Shown here: positions 34,538 to 42,535 of the stretch, piece by piece
How the letters are laid out: the number at the start of each line of letters is the position of its first letter
How positions within the stretch are numbered: position 1 is the stretch's first letter
From: Mycobacterium sp. DL
GTDB taxonomy: Bacteria > Actinomycetota > Actinomycetes > Mycobacteriales > Mycobacteriaceae
Assembly: GCF_039729195.1 (NCBI RefSeq)
Contig: NZ_CP155796.1
Coordinates: forward strand, 5,022,001 to 5,086,000
Length of the DNA: 64,000 bases
Reading direction: 5' to 3'
Notes under the pieces: model-generated
What the model was told of the DNA's origin: nothing
Databases searched by the model: none
The model's input: the letters and a program-made list of their open reading frames with translations, nothing else
Position numbers and translations under genes: made by a program

Positions 34538-34575
34538 CGAGTGGGTGCTGACACCAGTCTTGTGCCGCGCCGTGA

Positions 34576-36108
34576 TCATTCGGCGGTGGCGGCGGCGACG
34601 GCCGGTTCACGCACTGCCGCGTCCATCTCGGTGAACTCGCGGTCGATGTCGTCGTTCTGGCGCGCGGTCATCAGCGACACCACCGTGGCGACAACCGCGC
34701 AGGCGATGAAGCCGGGAACGATCTCGTACATCGCGCTGGCCAACGCCTCGGTCTGACCCCAGATCCCCACCACCACGGCGCCGCTGATCATGCCGGCGAT
34801 CGCGCCGGGGGAGGTGAGTCCGCGCCAGAACAGCGACAAGATGATGAGCGGACCGAACGCCGCACCGAAGCCCGCCCACGCGAAGCCGACCAGGTCGAGG
34901 ATCGATCCATCCGGGTTCAGAGCGAGGGCGATCGCGACGATGGCGACCGTCAGCACCCCGAGCCGGCCATAGGCGACCAGCCTCGTCGGACTCGTTTCCT
35001 TGCCGAATGCCCTGTAGATGTCCTCGACGAGGGCCGACGAGCAGACGATCAACTGCGAGGAGATGGTCGACATGACTGCGGCGAGCACTGCCGCGAGCAC
35101 GATCCCGGCGATGAAGGGGTGGAACATGATCTTCGCCAGTTCCAGGAACACCGTTTCGGGATTGTCCAGCGTTTCGCCGCGATTGTAGAAGTAGGCGAAA
35201 CCCGCGAAGCCGGTGACGATGGCGCCCAGGGAGCTGAGCACCATCCAGCTGATGCCGATGCGACGACCGGCCTTGGCGTCGGCGGGGGAGCGCAGCGCCA
35301 TGAACCGGACGATGATGTGCGGCTGGCCGAAGTAGCCGAGTCCCCAGGCGGCAGCGGACAGGATGGCCATCACACTTCCTCCGTAGAACAGGGAGGTGCG
35401 ATGGATTTCATTGCCGGGGTCGGCGAGATTCTGGGCGGTGTCGGAAGCCTGGATCGCGTTGAGCACCTCACCGGGACCGCCGACGGCGATGATGGTGACC
35501 ACGGGTACCGCGATGAGGGTGGCGAGCATCAGACACCCTTGCGCGACGTCGGTGAGCGTGGCGCCGAGGAAGCCGCCGAACAGCGTGTAGCTCAACGTGA
35601 TTCCCGCAACGAGCAGCATGCCCAGCAAGTACGACGAGCCGAAGGTGGTTTCGAAGAACACGCCTCCGGCGACCATGCCCGAGGACACGTAGAACGTGAA
35701 GAACACCAGGATGATCACCCCGGCCGCGATCCGAAGGACATGCGAATGATCACGCAACCTGTTCTCGAAGAAACTCGGCACCGTGATCGAGTTGTTGGCG
35801 ATCGCGGTGTAGGCGCGTAGGCGCGGGGCGACGAAGCGCCAGTTGAGATAGGCGCCGATCACCAGGCCGATGACGATCCACGACTCGCCGAGGCCCGCTG
35901 CGTAGATGGCGCCGGGCACCCCGAGGAGCAGCCAACCGGACATGTCGGACGCCCCCGCGGACAGTGCTGCCACGCCGGGACTGAGCCTTCGGCCGCCGAG
36001 CATGTAGTCGTCCAGATCGCTGGTCTGGCGGTAGGCGTAGTAGCCGATCGCGATCATCGCGGCGAAATACAGTCCGATGGCCAGCATCTGGTACGTGGAG
36101 TCGGTCAT
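34576..36108 (-). CDS. putP: Sodium/proline symporter (PutP-type, SSS family)
   Basis: The 510-residue protein is a complete sodium:solute symporter with about 13 membrane helices. Markers include the first-helix YYAYRQTSDLDDYMLGGR, GASDMSGWLLLGVPGAIY, WGLGYFGQPHIIVRFMA and the STISSQLIVCSSALVEDI segment, all typical of PutP. It imports proline with sodium. It is transcribed toward the TetR gene; a hairpin-like TTGTCC/GGACAA pair at 36175-36190 lies in the region upstream of its start. No proline catabolic gene is beside it. Confidence 0.9.
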   Translation of the reverse strand: MTDSTYQMLAIGLYFAAMIAIGYYAYRQTSDLDDYMLGGRRLSPGVAALSAGASDMSGWLLLGVPGAIYAAGLGESWIVIGLVIGAYLNWRFVAPRLRAYTAIANNSITVPSFFENRLRDHSHVLRIAAGVIILVFFTFYVSSGMVAGGVFFETTFGSSYLLGMLLVAGITLSYTLFGGFLGATLTDVAQGCLMLATLIAVPVVTIIAVGGPGEVLNAIQASDTAQNLADPGNEIHRTSLFYGGSVMAILSAAAWGLGYFGQPHIIVRFMALRSPADAKAGRRIGISWMVLSSLGAIVTGFAGFAYFYNRGETLDNPETVFLELAKIMFHPFIAGIVLAAVLAAVMSTISSQLIVCSSALVEDIYRAFGKETSPTRLVAYGRLGVLTVAIVAIALALNPDGSILDLVGFAWAGFGAAFGPLIILSLFWRGLTSPGAIAGMISGAVVVGIWGQTEALASAMYEIVPGFIACAVVATVVSLMTARQNDDIDREFTEMDAAVREPAVAAATAE

Positions 36109-36242
36109 GGGTGCAGTAAACCGGGGATGTGACGCGAATCATTTGGCGAATCGCATCAGAAATGCAATGAGGCTTTGTCCTGCTGGACAAGGCGCCGAGA
36201 TCGGGGCGCCGCTGCTGCCGGTCGACCCGTTGCCTGGCCACA

Positions 36243-36255
36243 ATAACGGTGTTAT
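36243..36255. promoter_or_regulatory. ATAACnnnGTTAT operator, copy 2
   Basis: ATAACGGTGTTAT matches the operator next to the TetR gene at 34525. It lies 30 bp (about three helix turns), centre to centre, from the third copy, so two dimers could bind on the same DNA face. Confidence 0.65.
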
Positions 36256-36272
36256 ACAGAGAGCCTGCGGCG

Positions 36273-36285
36273 ATAACACTGTTAT
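36273..36285. promoter_or_regulatory. ATAACnnnGTTAT operator, copy 3
   Basis: ATAACACTGTTAT sits directly before the GAGGAG ribosome site of the carotenoid oxygenase gene, where a bound repressor would block transcription or its start. Confidence 0.65.
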
Positions 36286-36296
36286 GAGGAGTTCTT

Positions 36297-37760
36297 ATGG
36301 GCAACCGCTACCTGGAGGGGGCGTTCGCCCCGGTGTCGGAGGAGGTCACGCTCACCGATCTGGTGGTGACGGGCCGGATCCCCGACCACCTGGATGGTCG
36401 CTACCTGCGTAACGGCCCCAACCCCGTCGGCGAGATCGACCCGGCGCTCTACCACTGGTTCATCGGCGACGGAATGGTGCACGGCGTCCGCATCCGTGAC
36501 GGTAAGGCCGAGTGGTACCGGAACCGCTGGGTCCGCAGTCCGATCGTGGCCAGGGCGCTCGGCGAAAAGGTGCCCGCCGCACGGTCCCCGGTCTCGCAGG
36601 TGGGCGCCAACACCAACGTGATCGGGCACGCCGGCAGGACACTCGCGTTGATCGAGGGCGGTGCCACCAGTTACGAACTGACCGACGAACTGGACACCGT
36701 GGGTGTCTGCGATTTCGACGGCACAGTCACCGGCGGATACACCGCCCACCCCAAACGTGACCCCGACAGCGGTGAGCTGCACGCGGTGTCCTACAGCATG
36801 CTGCGGGGAAACACGGTGCAGTACTCGGTGATCGGCGCCGACGGTCGCGCCCGGCGCGCTGTCGACATCGAGGTGACCGGCAGCCCGATGATGCACGACT
36901 TCTCGTTGACCGAACGTTTCGTGGTCTTCTACGACCTGCCCGTCACGTTCGACACCGAGCAGGCGGCGAGCATGTCGGTTCCGCGTGGTCTCCGTCTGCC
37001 GGCGCGACTGTTGTTGTCCGCGTTGATCGGTCGCGTGCGCATCCCCGACCCCGTCGCCGCGCGCATCCCGGCCGGAGGTGGCTCGGATCGCCGATTCCCG
37101 TACTCGTGGAATCCGAAGTACCCCGCCAGGATCGGCGTCATGCCGCGCGACGGCGGCAATGCCGACGTGCGGTGGTTCGACGTCGAGCCGTGTTACGTCT
37201 TCCACCCGATGAACGCCTACGACTCACCGATCGACGACACGATCGTGCTCGACGTCGTGCGGCACCCGAAGATGTTCGACACCGACCACCTCGGCCCCAA
37301 CGAGGGGCCGCCGACACTCGAGCGATGGACCGTCGATCTGGTTGCCGGCAAGGTGCGGGAGTCGCGGATCGATGATCGCGCCCAGGAGTTTCCGCGGGTC
37401 GACGAGCGGCTTGTCGGAAAGCAGCATCGCTACGGTTACGCGCCGACCGTCGGTGAGGGAACCGACGGCAGTGACACGCTGCTCAAACACGACCTGGTCG
37501 GCGGCGACAGTGTGACTCGGCACTTCGGCGATGGAAAAGCACTGGGCGAGTTCGTTTTCCAGGCGTCCTCACCGGATTCCGCCGAAGATGACGGGGTGCT
37601 GATGGGTTATGTGTACGACCGGTCGGCGGATCGGAGCGAGCTGGCGATACTCGACGCGCGCACTCTCGAGGACATCGCCGCCATCAAGCTGCCGCACCGC
37701 GTGCCCGCCGGATTCCACGGCAACTGGGTGCAGAATGCACACGCTCGCGGCTCGGGGTAG
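36297..37760 (+). CDS. Carotenoid cleavage oxygenase (RPE65 family)
   Basis: The 487-residue protein has the family iron-binding histidines at about H151 (AHPKRD), H200 (MMHDFSLT), H303 (FHPMNAYD) and H474 (GFHGNW), on the seven-bladed propeller signature NGPNPVGEID and KHRYGYAP-like QHRYGYAPT. Such non-haem iron enzymes split carotenoids, apocarotenoids or stilbenes. GAGGAG lies 5 bp before ATG 36297. The two operators just upstream link it to the TetR at 33847. No carotenoid biosynthesis gene is in the window, so the substrate may be plant-derived. Confidence 0.9.
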   Translation: MGNRYLEGAFAPVSEEVTLTDLVVTGRIPDHLDGRYLRNGPNPVGEIDPALYHWFIGDGMVHGVRIRDGKAEWYRNRWVRSPIVARALGEKVPAARSPVSQVGANTNVIGHAGRTLALIEGGATSYELTDELDTVGVCDFDGTVTGGYTAHPKRDPDSGELHAVSYSMLRGNTVQYSVIGADGRARRAVDIEVTGSPMMHDFSLTERFVVFYDLPVTFDTEQAASMSVPRGLRLPARLLLSALIGRVRIPDPVAARIPAGGGSDRRFPYSWNPKYPARIGVMPRDGGNADVRWFDVEPCYVFHPMNAYDSPIDDTIVLDVVRHPKMFDTDHLGPNEGPPTLERWTVDLVAGKVRESRIDDRAQEFPRVDERLVGKQHRYGYAPTVGEGTDGSDTLLKHDLVGGDSVTRHFGDGKALGEFVFQASSPDSAEDDGVLMGYVYDRSADRSELAILDARTLEDIAAIKLPHRVPAGFHGNWVQNAHARGSG

Positions 37761-37772
37761 TGCGGCGGCGGC

Positions 37773-37798
37773 GTAACAGATGGCCTAGATTCTGTTAC
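37773..37798. promoter_or_regulatory. Palindrome over the doxX promoter
   Basis: GTAACAGA (37773-37780) and TCTGTTAC (37791-37798) are perfect inverted arms around a 10-bp centre, and a -10-like TAGATT (37786-37791) lies inside. The ATG follows at 37799, so the transcript is probably leaderless and a bound repressor would shut it off. The regulator is unknown; the FadR-type protein at 40140 is a candidate. Confidence 0.5.
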
Positions 37799-38320
37799 AT
37801 GACTGCCTACGACGTCGGAGTGCTGATCCTGCGTGTTGTCCTTGGTCTGACCATGGCCGCACACGGCTACAACAAGTTCTTCGGCAAGGGTGGACTCAAG
37901 GGCACCGCCGGCTGGTTCGACAGCATGGGCATGAAGCCGGGCATGTTCCACGCCCGCGTCGCTGCCAGCACGGAGATGGCGGCCGGTCTGGGCCTGGCGC
38001 TCGGTCTGCTCACCCCGATCCCGGCGGCGGGCTTCGTCGCGCTGATGCTGGTGGCGGCCTGGACGGTGCACAAGCCCAACGGATTCTTCATCGTCAAGGA
38101 GGGCTGGGAGTACAACCTGGTGCTGGCGGTTGCGGCGGTCGCCGTCGCGACGATCGGGGCGGGCAAGCTCAGCCTGGATCACCTGCTCTTCGCCGGCACC
38201 GGCGTCTACGACCTGCTGCACGGCTGGTGGGGTCTGCTGATCGCGGTGGTGCTCGGACTCGGCGGCGGCATCGGGCAACTGGTGATCTTCTACCGGCCGC
38301 CGGCCAAGCAGGACGCATAG
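37799..38320 (+). CDS. DoxX-family membrane protein
   Basis: The 173-residue protein has four hydrophobic segments and the DoxX pattern: LRVVLGLTMAAHGYNKFFG near the start and EMAAGLGLALGLLTPIPAAGF in the second helix. DoxX proteins are associated with thiosulfate or quinone-linked oxidations, and in mycobacteria with oxidative stress and thiol systems; this one's role is unknown. The ATG at 37799 is preferred to an upstream start at 37760 because of the -10 and palindrome. Confidence 0.85.
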   Translation: MTAYDVGVLILRVVLGLTMAAHGYNKFFGKGGLKGTAGWFDSMGMKPGMFHARVAASTEMAAGLGLALGLLTPIPAAGFVALMLVAAWTVHKPNGFFIVKEGWEYNLVLAVAAVAVATIGAGKLSLDHLLFAGTGVYDLLHGWWGLLIAVVLGLGGGIGQLVIFYRPPAKQDA

Positions 38321-38361
38321 CGCGAGACACGGCGGAAACCGCACAATCGGTGCTGACGAAC

Positions 38362-38375
38362 TGGAACACGTTCTA
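38362..38375. promoter_or_regulatory. KstR-type operator (TnnAACnnGTTnnA)
   Basis: TGGAACACGTTCTA matches the published KstR consensus at every defined base. It overlaps a -10-like TAGTCT (38374-38379) before the ATG at 38387. KstR is the TetR repressor of the mycobacterial cholesterol catabolism regulon, so the downstream DUF3556 gene is likely induced by cholesterol metabolites. Confidence 0.65.
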
Positions 38376-38386
38376 GTCTGACCGGC

Positions 38387-40129
38387 ATGGGTTTTCTCAA
38401 GCAGGAAGCGCCCGTCGTCGACTACGCGGAGTGGAGCAAGGGGACTCGGGCCGAGCGGATCGTCCCGATGGCGCGGCACTGGGCCGAGGTCGGATTCGGC
38501 ACGCCGGGTGTGCTGCACCTCTTCTACGTGGTGAAGATCCTGCTGTACGTGCTGGTGGCGTGGTTGATCGTGCTCAGTACCGCCGGCATAGACGGCTTCA
38601 CCAACGTCGGAGCCTGGTACCACGAGCCGATCGTGTACCAGAAGGTCGTCCTCTTCACGATGTTGTTCGAGGTCGTCGGGCTGGGCTGCGGGTTCGGGCC
38701 GCTGAACAACCGGTTCTTCCCGCCACTGGGTTCGATCCTCTACTGGTTGCGGCCGAAGACCATCCGGCTGCCCCCATGGCCGAACCGCATCCCGCTGACC
38801 AAGGGCGATTCGCGCACACCGTTCGACGTGCTGGTCTACGCCGCCCTGCTTGTCGCTCTGGTGATCGCTCTCTTTTCTGATGGCACCGGCCCGATACCGG
38901 AGCTCGGCTCCGAGGTCGGTGTGTTGCCCGTCTGGCAGACGGCGACGATCGTCGGGCTGCTCGCCGTGGCCGGACTGCGCGACAAGGTGATCTTCCTGGC
39001 CGCACGCGGTGAGGTGTACGGCGCGTTGGCGGTGTGCTTCCTGTTCAGCGGTGCGGACATCATCATCGCCGCCAAGCTGGTCTGTCTGGTCATCTGGATG
39101 GGGGCGGCGACGTCGAAGCTGAACAAGCACTTCCCCTTTGTCATCTCGACGATGATGAGCAACAACCCGGTGTTCCGGCCGCGCTGGATCAAGCGCAAGT
39201 TCTTCGAGCACTTCCCCGATGACCTTCGCCCGGGGCGGGCGTCGCGGTGGCTCGCGCACTTCAGCACCGCGATCGAGATGTTGGTCCCGCTGGTGCTGTT
39301 CTTCAGCCACGGGGGCTGGGTGACTGCAATCGCCGCGTTCGTGATGATCTGCTTCCACTTCGGCATCCTGTCGGCGATCCCGATGGGGGTGCCGCTGGAG
39401 TGGAACGTGTTCATGATGTTCAGCGTGCTGGCGCTGTTCGTCGGCAATGCCGGCGTGGGTCTCGGCGACCTGCAGAGCCCGTGGCCGCTCGTGCTGTTCG
39501 CCGTCGTGGCGGGCACCGTGGTGGTCGGAAACCTGTTCCCGCGCAAAGTCTCCTTCCTGCCCGGCATGCGGTACTACGCGGGCAACTGGGACACCTCGCT
39601 GTGGTGCATCAAGCCGTCGGCGGCGGCCAAGATCGAGAACGGCATCGTCGCGATCGCCAGCATGCCCGCCGCGCAGATGGAGAAGTTCTACGGCAGCAAG
39701 GAAACCGCGGAGATGTACCAGTACATGGGGTACGCGTTCCGCTCGTTCAACACCCACGGCCGCGCCATGTTCACCCTCGCGCACCACGTGATGGCCGGGC
39801 ACGACGAATCCGACTTCGTGCTGACCGACGGGGAGCGGATCTGCAGCACCGCGATCGGATGGAACTTCGGCGACGGGCACATGCACAACGAGCAGTTGAT
39901 CGCCGCGCTGCAGAAACGGTGCGGGTTCGAGCCGGGCGAGGTGCGGGTGATGTTGCTCGACGCGCAGCCGATTCACCAGCAGCGTCAGCAGTACCGCCTG
40001 GTCGACGCCGCCACCGGTGAGTTCGAACGCGGTTACGTGCAGGTCGCCGACATGGTGACGCGGCAACCCTGGGACGACACGGTGCCGGTCACGGTGACGT
40101 GGCGCAAGGACAGCGCCGACGCGCCCTGA
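38387..40129 (+). CDS. DUF3556 transmembrane protein
   Basis: The 580-residue protein has about eight hydrophobic segments in its first 400 residues and a soluble C-terminal part (about 400-580) with ICSTAIGWNFGDGHMHNEQ. The start MGFLKQEAPVVDYAEW is typical of the actinobacterial DUF3556 family, known to me only as conserved membrane proteins. The KstR-type operator directly upstream places it in the sterol-response regulon, so it may act in sterol or steroid transport or modification at the membrane. Confidence 0.8.
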   Translation: MGFLKQEAPVVDYAEWSKGTRAERIVPMARHWAEVGFGTPGVLHLFYVVKILLYVLVAWLIVLSTAGIDGFTNVGAWYHEPIVYQKVVLFTMLFEVVGLGCGFGPLNNRFFPPLGSILYWLRPKTIRLPPWPNRIPLTKGDSRTPFDVLVYAALLVALVIALFSDGTGPIPELGSEVGVLPVWQTATIVGLLAVAGLRDKVIFLAARGEVYGALAVCFLFSGADIIIAAKLVCLVIWMGAATSKLNKHFPFVISTMMSNNPVFRPRWIKRKFFEHFPDDLRPGRASRWLAHFSTAIEMLVPLVLFFSHGGWVTAIAAFVMICFHFGILSAIPMGVPLEWNVFMMFSVLALFVGNAGVGLGDLQSPWPLVLFAVVAGTVVVGNLFPRKVSFLPGMRYYAGNWDTSLWCIKPSAAAKIENGIVAIASMPAAQMEKFYGSKETAEMYQYMGYAFRSFNTHGRAMFTLAHHVMAGHDESDFVLTDGERICSTAIGWNFGDGHMHNEQLIAALQKRCGFEPGEVRVMLLDAQPIHQQRQQYRLVDAATGEFERGYVQVADMVTRQPWDDTVPVTVTWRKDSADAP

Positions 40130-40139
40130 ATCGCTCCGC

Positions 40140-40931
40140 CTAGCCCATCACGTCGCGGATCGGAACGCTCTCCAGGCCCGTCAACAGCAGTTCGCGCGAC
40201 GTGTCGAGGTGCTTGCGCCAGTGTGCCTCCGCGCCCGGGGCGTCCCCTGCGCGGAGATACTGCATGAGTTTGCGGTAGGACCGCATGAGCTTGTCGTAGT
40301 CGGCTTTGGACACCGGACGGCGTTCCTTGAACACGAACGCCGTGTGCCGGACGGTGATCTCGTGGAGCATGCCGGCGACCATTCCCAGCGTCGCGTTGCC
40401 GGAAAGCTGCACCACCCGCAGATGGAAAGCCCCTGTGGTCTCGGCCAGACGACTCGACTGCCAGCCGTCGGAGATGAGCACTTCGAGCATCTGCTCGAGT
40501 TCGTCGAATGCCTCGGCGGGCCCGGATTCGGCGAGCAGGCGCGCGGCCATCGGCTCGATGCCGGACTTCGCGGTCAGCAGGTCGGCGATCGTGGTCCCGG
40601 ACAACTCGAGCAACAGCCCCGCGGGTCGCGCGACGATCTCCGGCCCGGGAACCCGCACCCGCGCGCCGGTCCGGGAACCGCGGCGCACCTCGACGAGGCG
40701 CTCGGACTCCAGCACCCGGACGGCTTCGCGCAGCGTCGGGCGGCTCACGCTGAAATGGGCCATCAACTCGGCCTCGTTGGGCAGGAAGTCGCCGTCTTTG
40801 AGCGTGCCGTCGACAACCATGCGGCGCAGCGTTCCGGCCACGAGTTCGGCGGTCTTCGGGGACCGGACCGCCGAACTGGCACTGGCGGCGTCCGGCCCGA
40901 TCATCGGCGCCAACCGGGTGCTACGCGTCAC
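40140..40931 (-). CDS. FadR-subfamily GntR transcriptional regulator
   Basis: The 263-residue protein has a GntR winged helix (LPNEAELMAHFSVSRPTLREAVRVLESE) and a helical FCD ligand domain (HLRVVQLSGNATLGMV, HLDTSRELL). FadR-like proteins sense acyl-CoA or other carboxylates. The GTG at 40931 is preferred because GGGAGAGG lies just before it; an ATG at 40904 is an alternative, and a longer open frame to 41297 was rejected. It is divergent from the CoA-transferase, thiolase, hydratase and dehydrogenase genes, the most likely targets. Confidence 0.82.
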   Translation of the reverse strand: MTRSTRLAPMIGPDAASASSAVRSPKTAELVAGTLRRMVVDGTLKDGDFLPNEAELMAHFSVSRPTLREAVRVLESERLVEVRRGSRTGARVRVPGPEIVARPAGLLLELSGTTIADLLTAKSGIEPMAARLLAESGPAEAFDELEQMLEVLISDGWQSSRLAETTGAFHLRVVQLSGNATLGMVAGMLHEITVRHTAFVFKERRPVSKADYDKLMRSYRKLMQYLRAGDAPGAEAHWRKHLDTSRELLLTGLESVPIRDVMG

Positions 40932-41102
40932 GACCTCTCCCAACAACTGGTCACCGGCGGACCGGCAAGCTATGCAACTCAGTAAACCATGTGGTGGCAC
41001 CGATGCCCGGCCCGATGGTTTCCGCAGGACGTTGACGCCGCGTGACGCTGTCTGTGCGCAAGTGCGGGCGGTGCTCCCGGGTCGCATGGCAGGGTAGCGG
41101 CC

Positions 41103-42419
41103 ATGGCTGAGGAGCTCACCGCCGAGGAGGCCGCCGCGCGGCTCAGGACCGCCGACACGCTGGGGATACCGCTCGGGCCGGGTCAGCCCCCGGCGTTTCT
41201 GCGCGCCCTGGGCGAACGTGACGACTGGACCGGGCTGCGGGTGTTCGGTGCGCTGCTCGCGGTGGGCACCGACCTGTTCTCGAAAACCGGCGTGCACTAC
41301 CTGTCGGGCTTCTACGGCCCGTTGGAGCGGGCGCTGCGTGATGCCGGCGCCGACATCGAGTTCATGCCCGCTGACTTCCGGCGGTTCGCGCCGCTCATCG
41401 AACGACAGGCGCCGCGGGTGATGACCACGGTCGCGACGCCGCCCGACGCCGACGGTTGGTGCTCGCTGTCACTGCACGCGGGCGGCACCATCGACGAGAT
41501 GCACCGCGCGGGCGCCGATCCCGATCGGGTGCTCGTCGTCGAGGTCTCCGATGCCTACCCGCGCACGTTCGGGTTCGGCGAGCAGCACCGCCACGCGCTG
41601 CACGTCGACGAGATGGACATCCTGGTGCGCTCGAACGACAGCCCGGTGTCGCTCCCGGGGCCGCCGCCGACCGACGCCGACGCGGCCATCGCCCGGCACG
41701 CCGTCGAGTTCATCCGCTCCGGAGCGACCCTGCAGACCGGGATCGGTTCGATTCCGAGCCAGATCGCCACGCTGTTGGCAGAAGGTGCGGGTGGTGACTA
41801 CGGCTTGCACAGCGAGATGTTCACCGACGGCTGCATGCAACTGCACCGGGCGGGCAAGATCACCAACGCCGCCAAAGGACAGTACGACGGCGTGAGTGTG
41901 ACGACATTCGCGTTCGGTTCGGCGGATCTGTACGCGTGGCTGGACAACAACGAGTCCGTCGCGTTCCTGCCGGTGGAGATCGTCAACTCCCCGGACGTGA
42001 TCGCCGCCAACCGCGAGATGGTCTCGATCAACGGCGCACTTGCGGTCGACATCCAGGGCCAGGTCGTCGCCGACACGATCGCGGGCGACCAGTTCAGCGG
42101 GATCGGCGGAGCCGAGGACTTCGTGGCCGGTGCGGGCCTCGATCTGTCGGACCGCTCGCTGATCTGCCTGCGCTCGACGTTCGAGAAGGACGGCGAACTG
42201 CATTCGCGGATCGTGCCGTGGTTCGGCCCCGGGGCGGTCATCACCACCCCGCGCCATCACGTCGACGTCGTCGTCACCGAGTACGGCGCCGCGGAACTGG
42301 AAGGCCGGACGGTGCAGGAGCGCGGGCACGCCCTCGCGGCGATCGCCCACCCGCTGTTCCGTGACGATCTGCTGGCTGCCGCCGAGCGCGCGGCGAAGGG
42401 ACGCTCACCGGTCGTCTGA
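41103..42419 (+). CDS. Acetyl-CoA hydrolase/transferase-family CoA-transferase
   Basis: The 438-residue protein is a full-length member of the acetyl-CoA hydrolase/transferase family (as in 4-hydroxybutyrate CoA-transferase). Marks are GIGSIPSQIATLL, GLHSEMFTDG with the probable catalytic glutamate E238, and GIGGAEDFVAGA in the C-terminal domain. It should move CoA between acetyl-CoA and a carboxylic acid, activating a substrate for beta-oxidation. It starts a set with thiolase, hydratase and acyl-CoA dehydrogenase, from which it is separated by 116 bp carrying operator-like dyads. Confidence 0.85.
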   Translation: MAEELTAEEAAARLRTADTLGIPLGPGQPPAFLRALGERDDWTGLRVFGALLAVGTDLFSKTGVHYLSGFYGPLERALRDAGADIEFMPADFRRFAPLIERQAPRVMTTVATPPDADGWCSLSLHAGGTIDEMHRAGADPDRVLVVEVSDAYPRTFGFGEQHRHALHVDEMDILVRSNDSPVSLPGPPPTDADAAIARHAVEFIRSGATLQTGIGSIPSQIATLLAEGAGGDYGLHSEMFTDGCMQLHRAGKITNAAKGQYDGVSVTTFAFGSADLYAWLDNNESVAFLPVEIVNSPDVIAANREMVSINGALAVDIQGQVVADTIAGDQFSGIGGAEDFVAGAGLDLSDRSLICLRSTFEKDGELHSRIVPWFGPGAVITTPRHHVDVVVTEYGAAELEGRTVQERGHALAAIAHPLFRDDLLAAAERAAKGRSPVV

Positions 42420-42455
42420 GCAGAGGGGTCGGCGAGTGCCGGGGGTGGCGATACG

Positions 42456-42471
42456 CCTACCAACCAGTAGG
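42456..42471. promoter_or_regulatory. CCTACCnnnnGGTAGG-like dyad before the thiolase gene
   Basis: CCTACC (42456-42461) and AGTAGG (42466-42471) form an inverted pair with one mismatch around AACC. The perfect form of the motif occurs at 54893-54908, with a shorter version at 54918-54931. It lies 65 bp before the thiolase start and could bind a TetR-type acyl-CoA regulator. Confidence 0.4.
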
Positions 42472-42479
42472 TTGACCTA

Positions 42480-42498
42480 GTAAACCTTGTTCGTTTAC
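42480..42498. promoter_or_regulatory. GTAAAC/GTTTAC dyad before the thiolase gene
   Basis: GTAAAC (42480-42485) and GTTTAC (42493-42498) are perfect inverted arms around CTTGTTC. GTnnnAC-type dyads are used by FadR-like GntR regulators; the one encoded at 40140 is a candidate. The thiolase ATG is at 42536. Confidence 0.4.
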
Positions 42499-42535
42499 GT
42501 TCGAGGGACACCACTGAGACTGAAGGAGTATCTCC

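Noticed and set aside
37607..40066. 819-codon minus-strand frame
   Set aside because: Antisense to the oxygenase end, DoxX and DUF3556; histidine/arginine-rich shadow translation.
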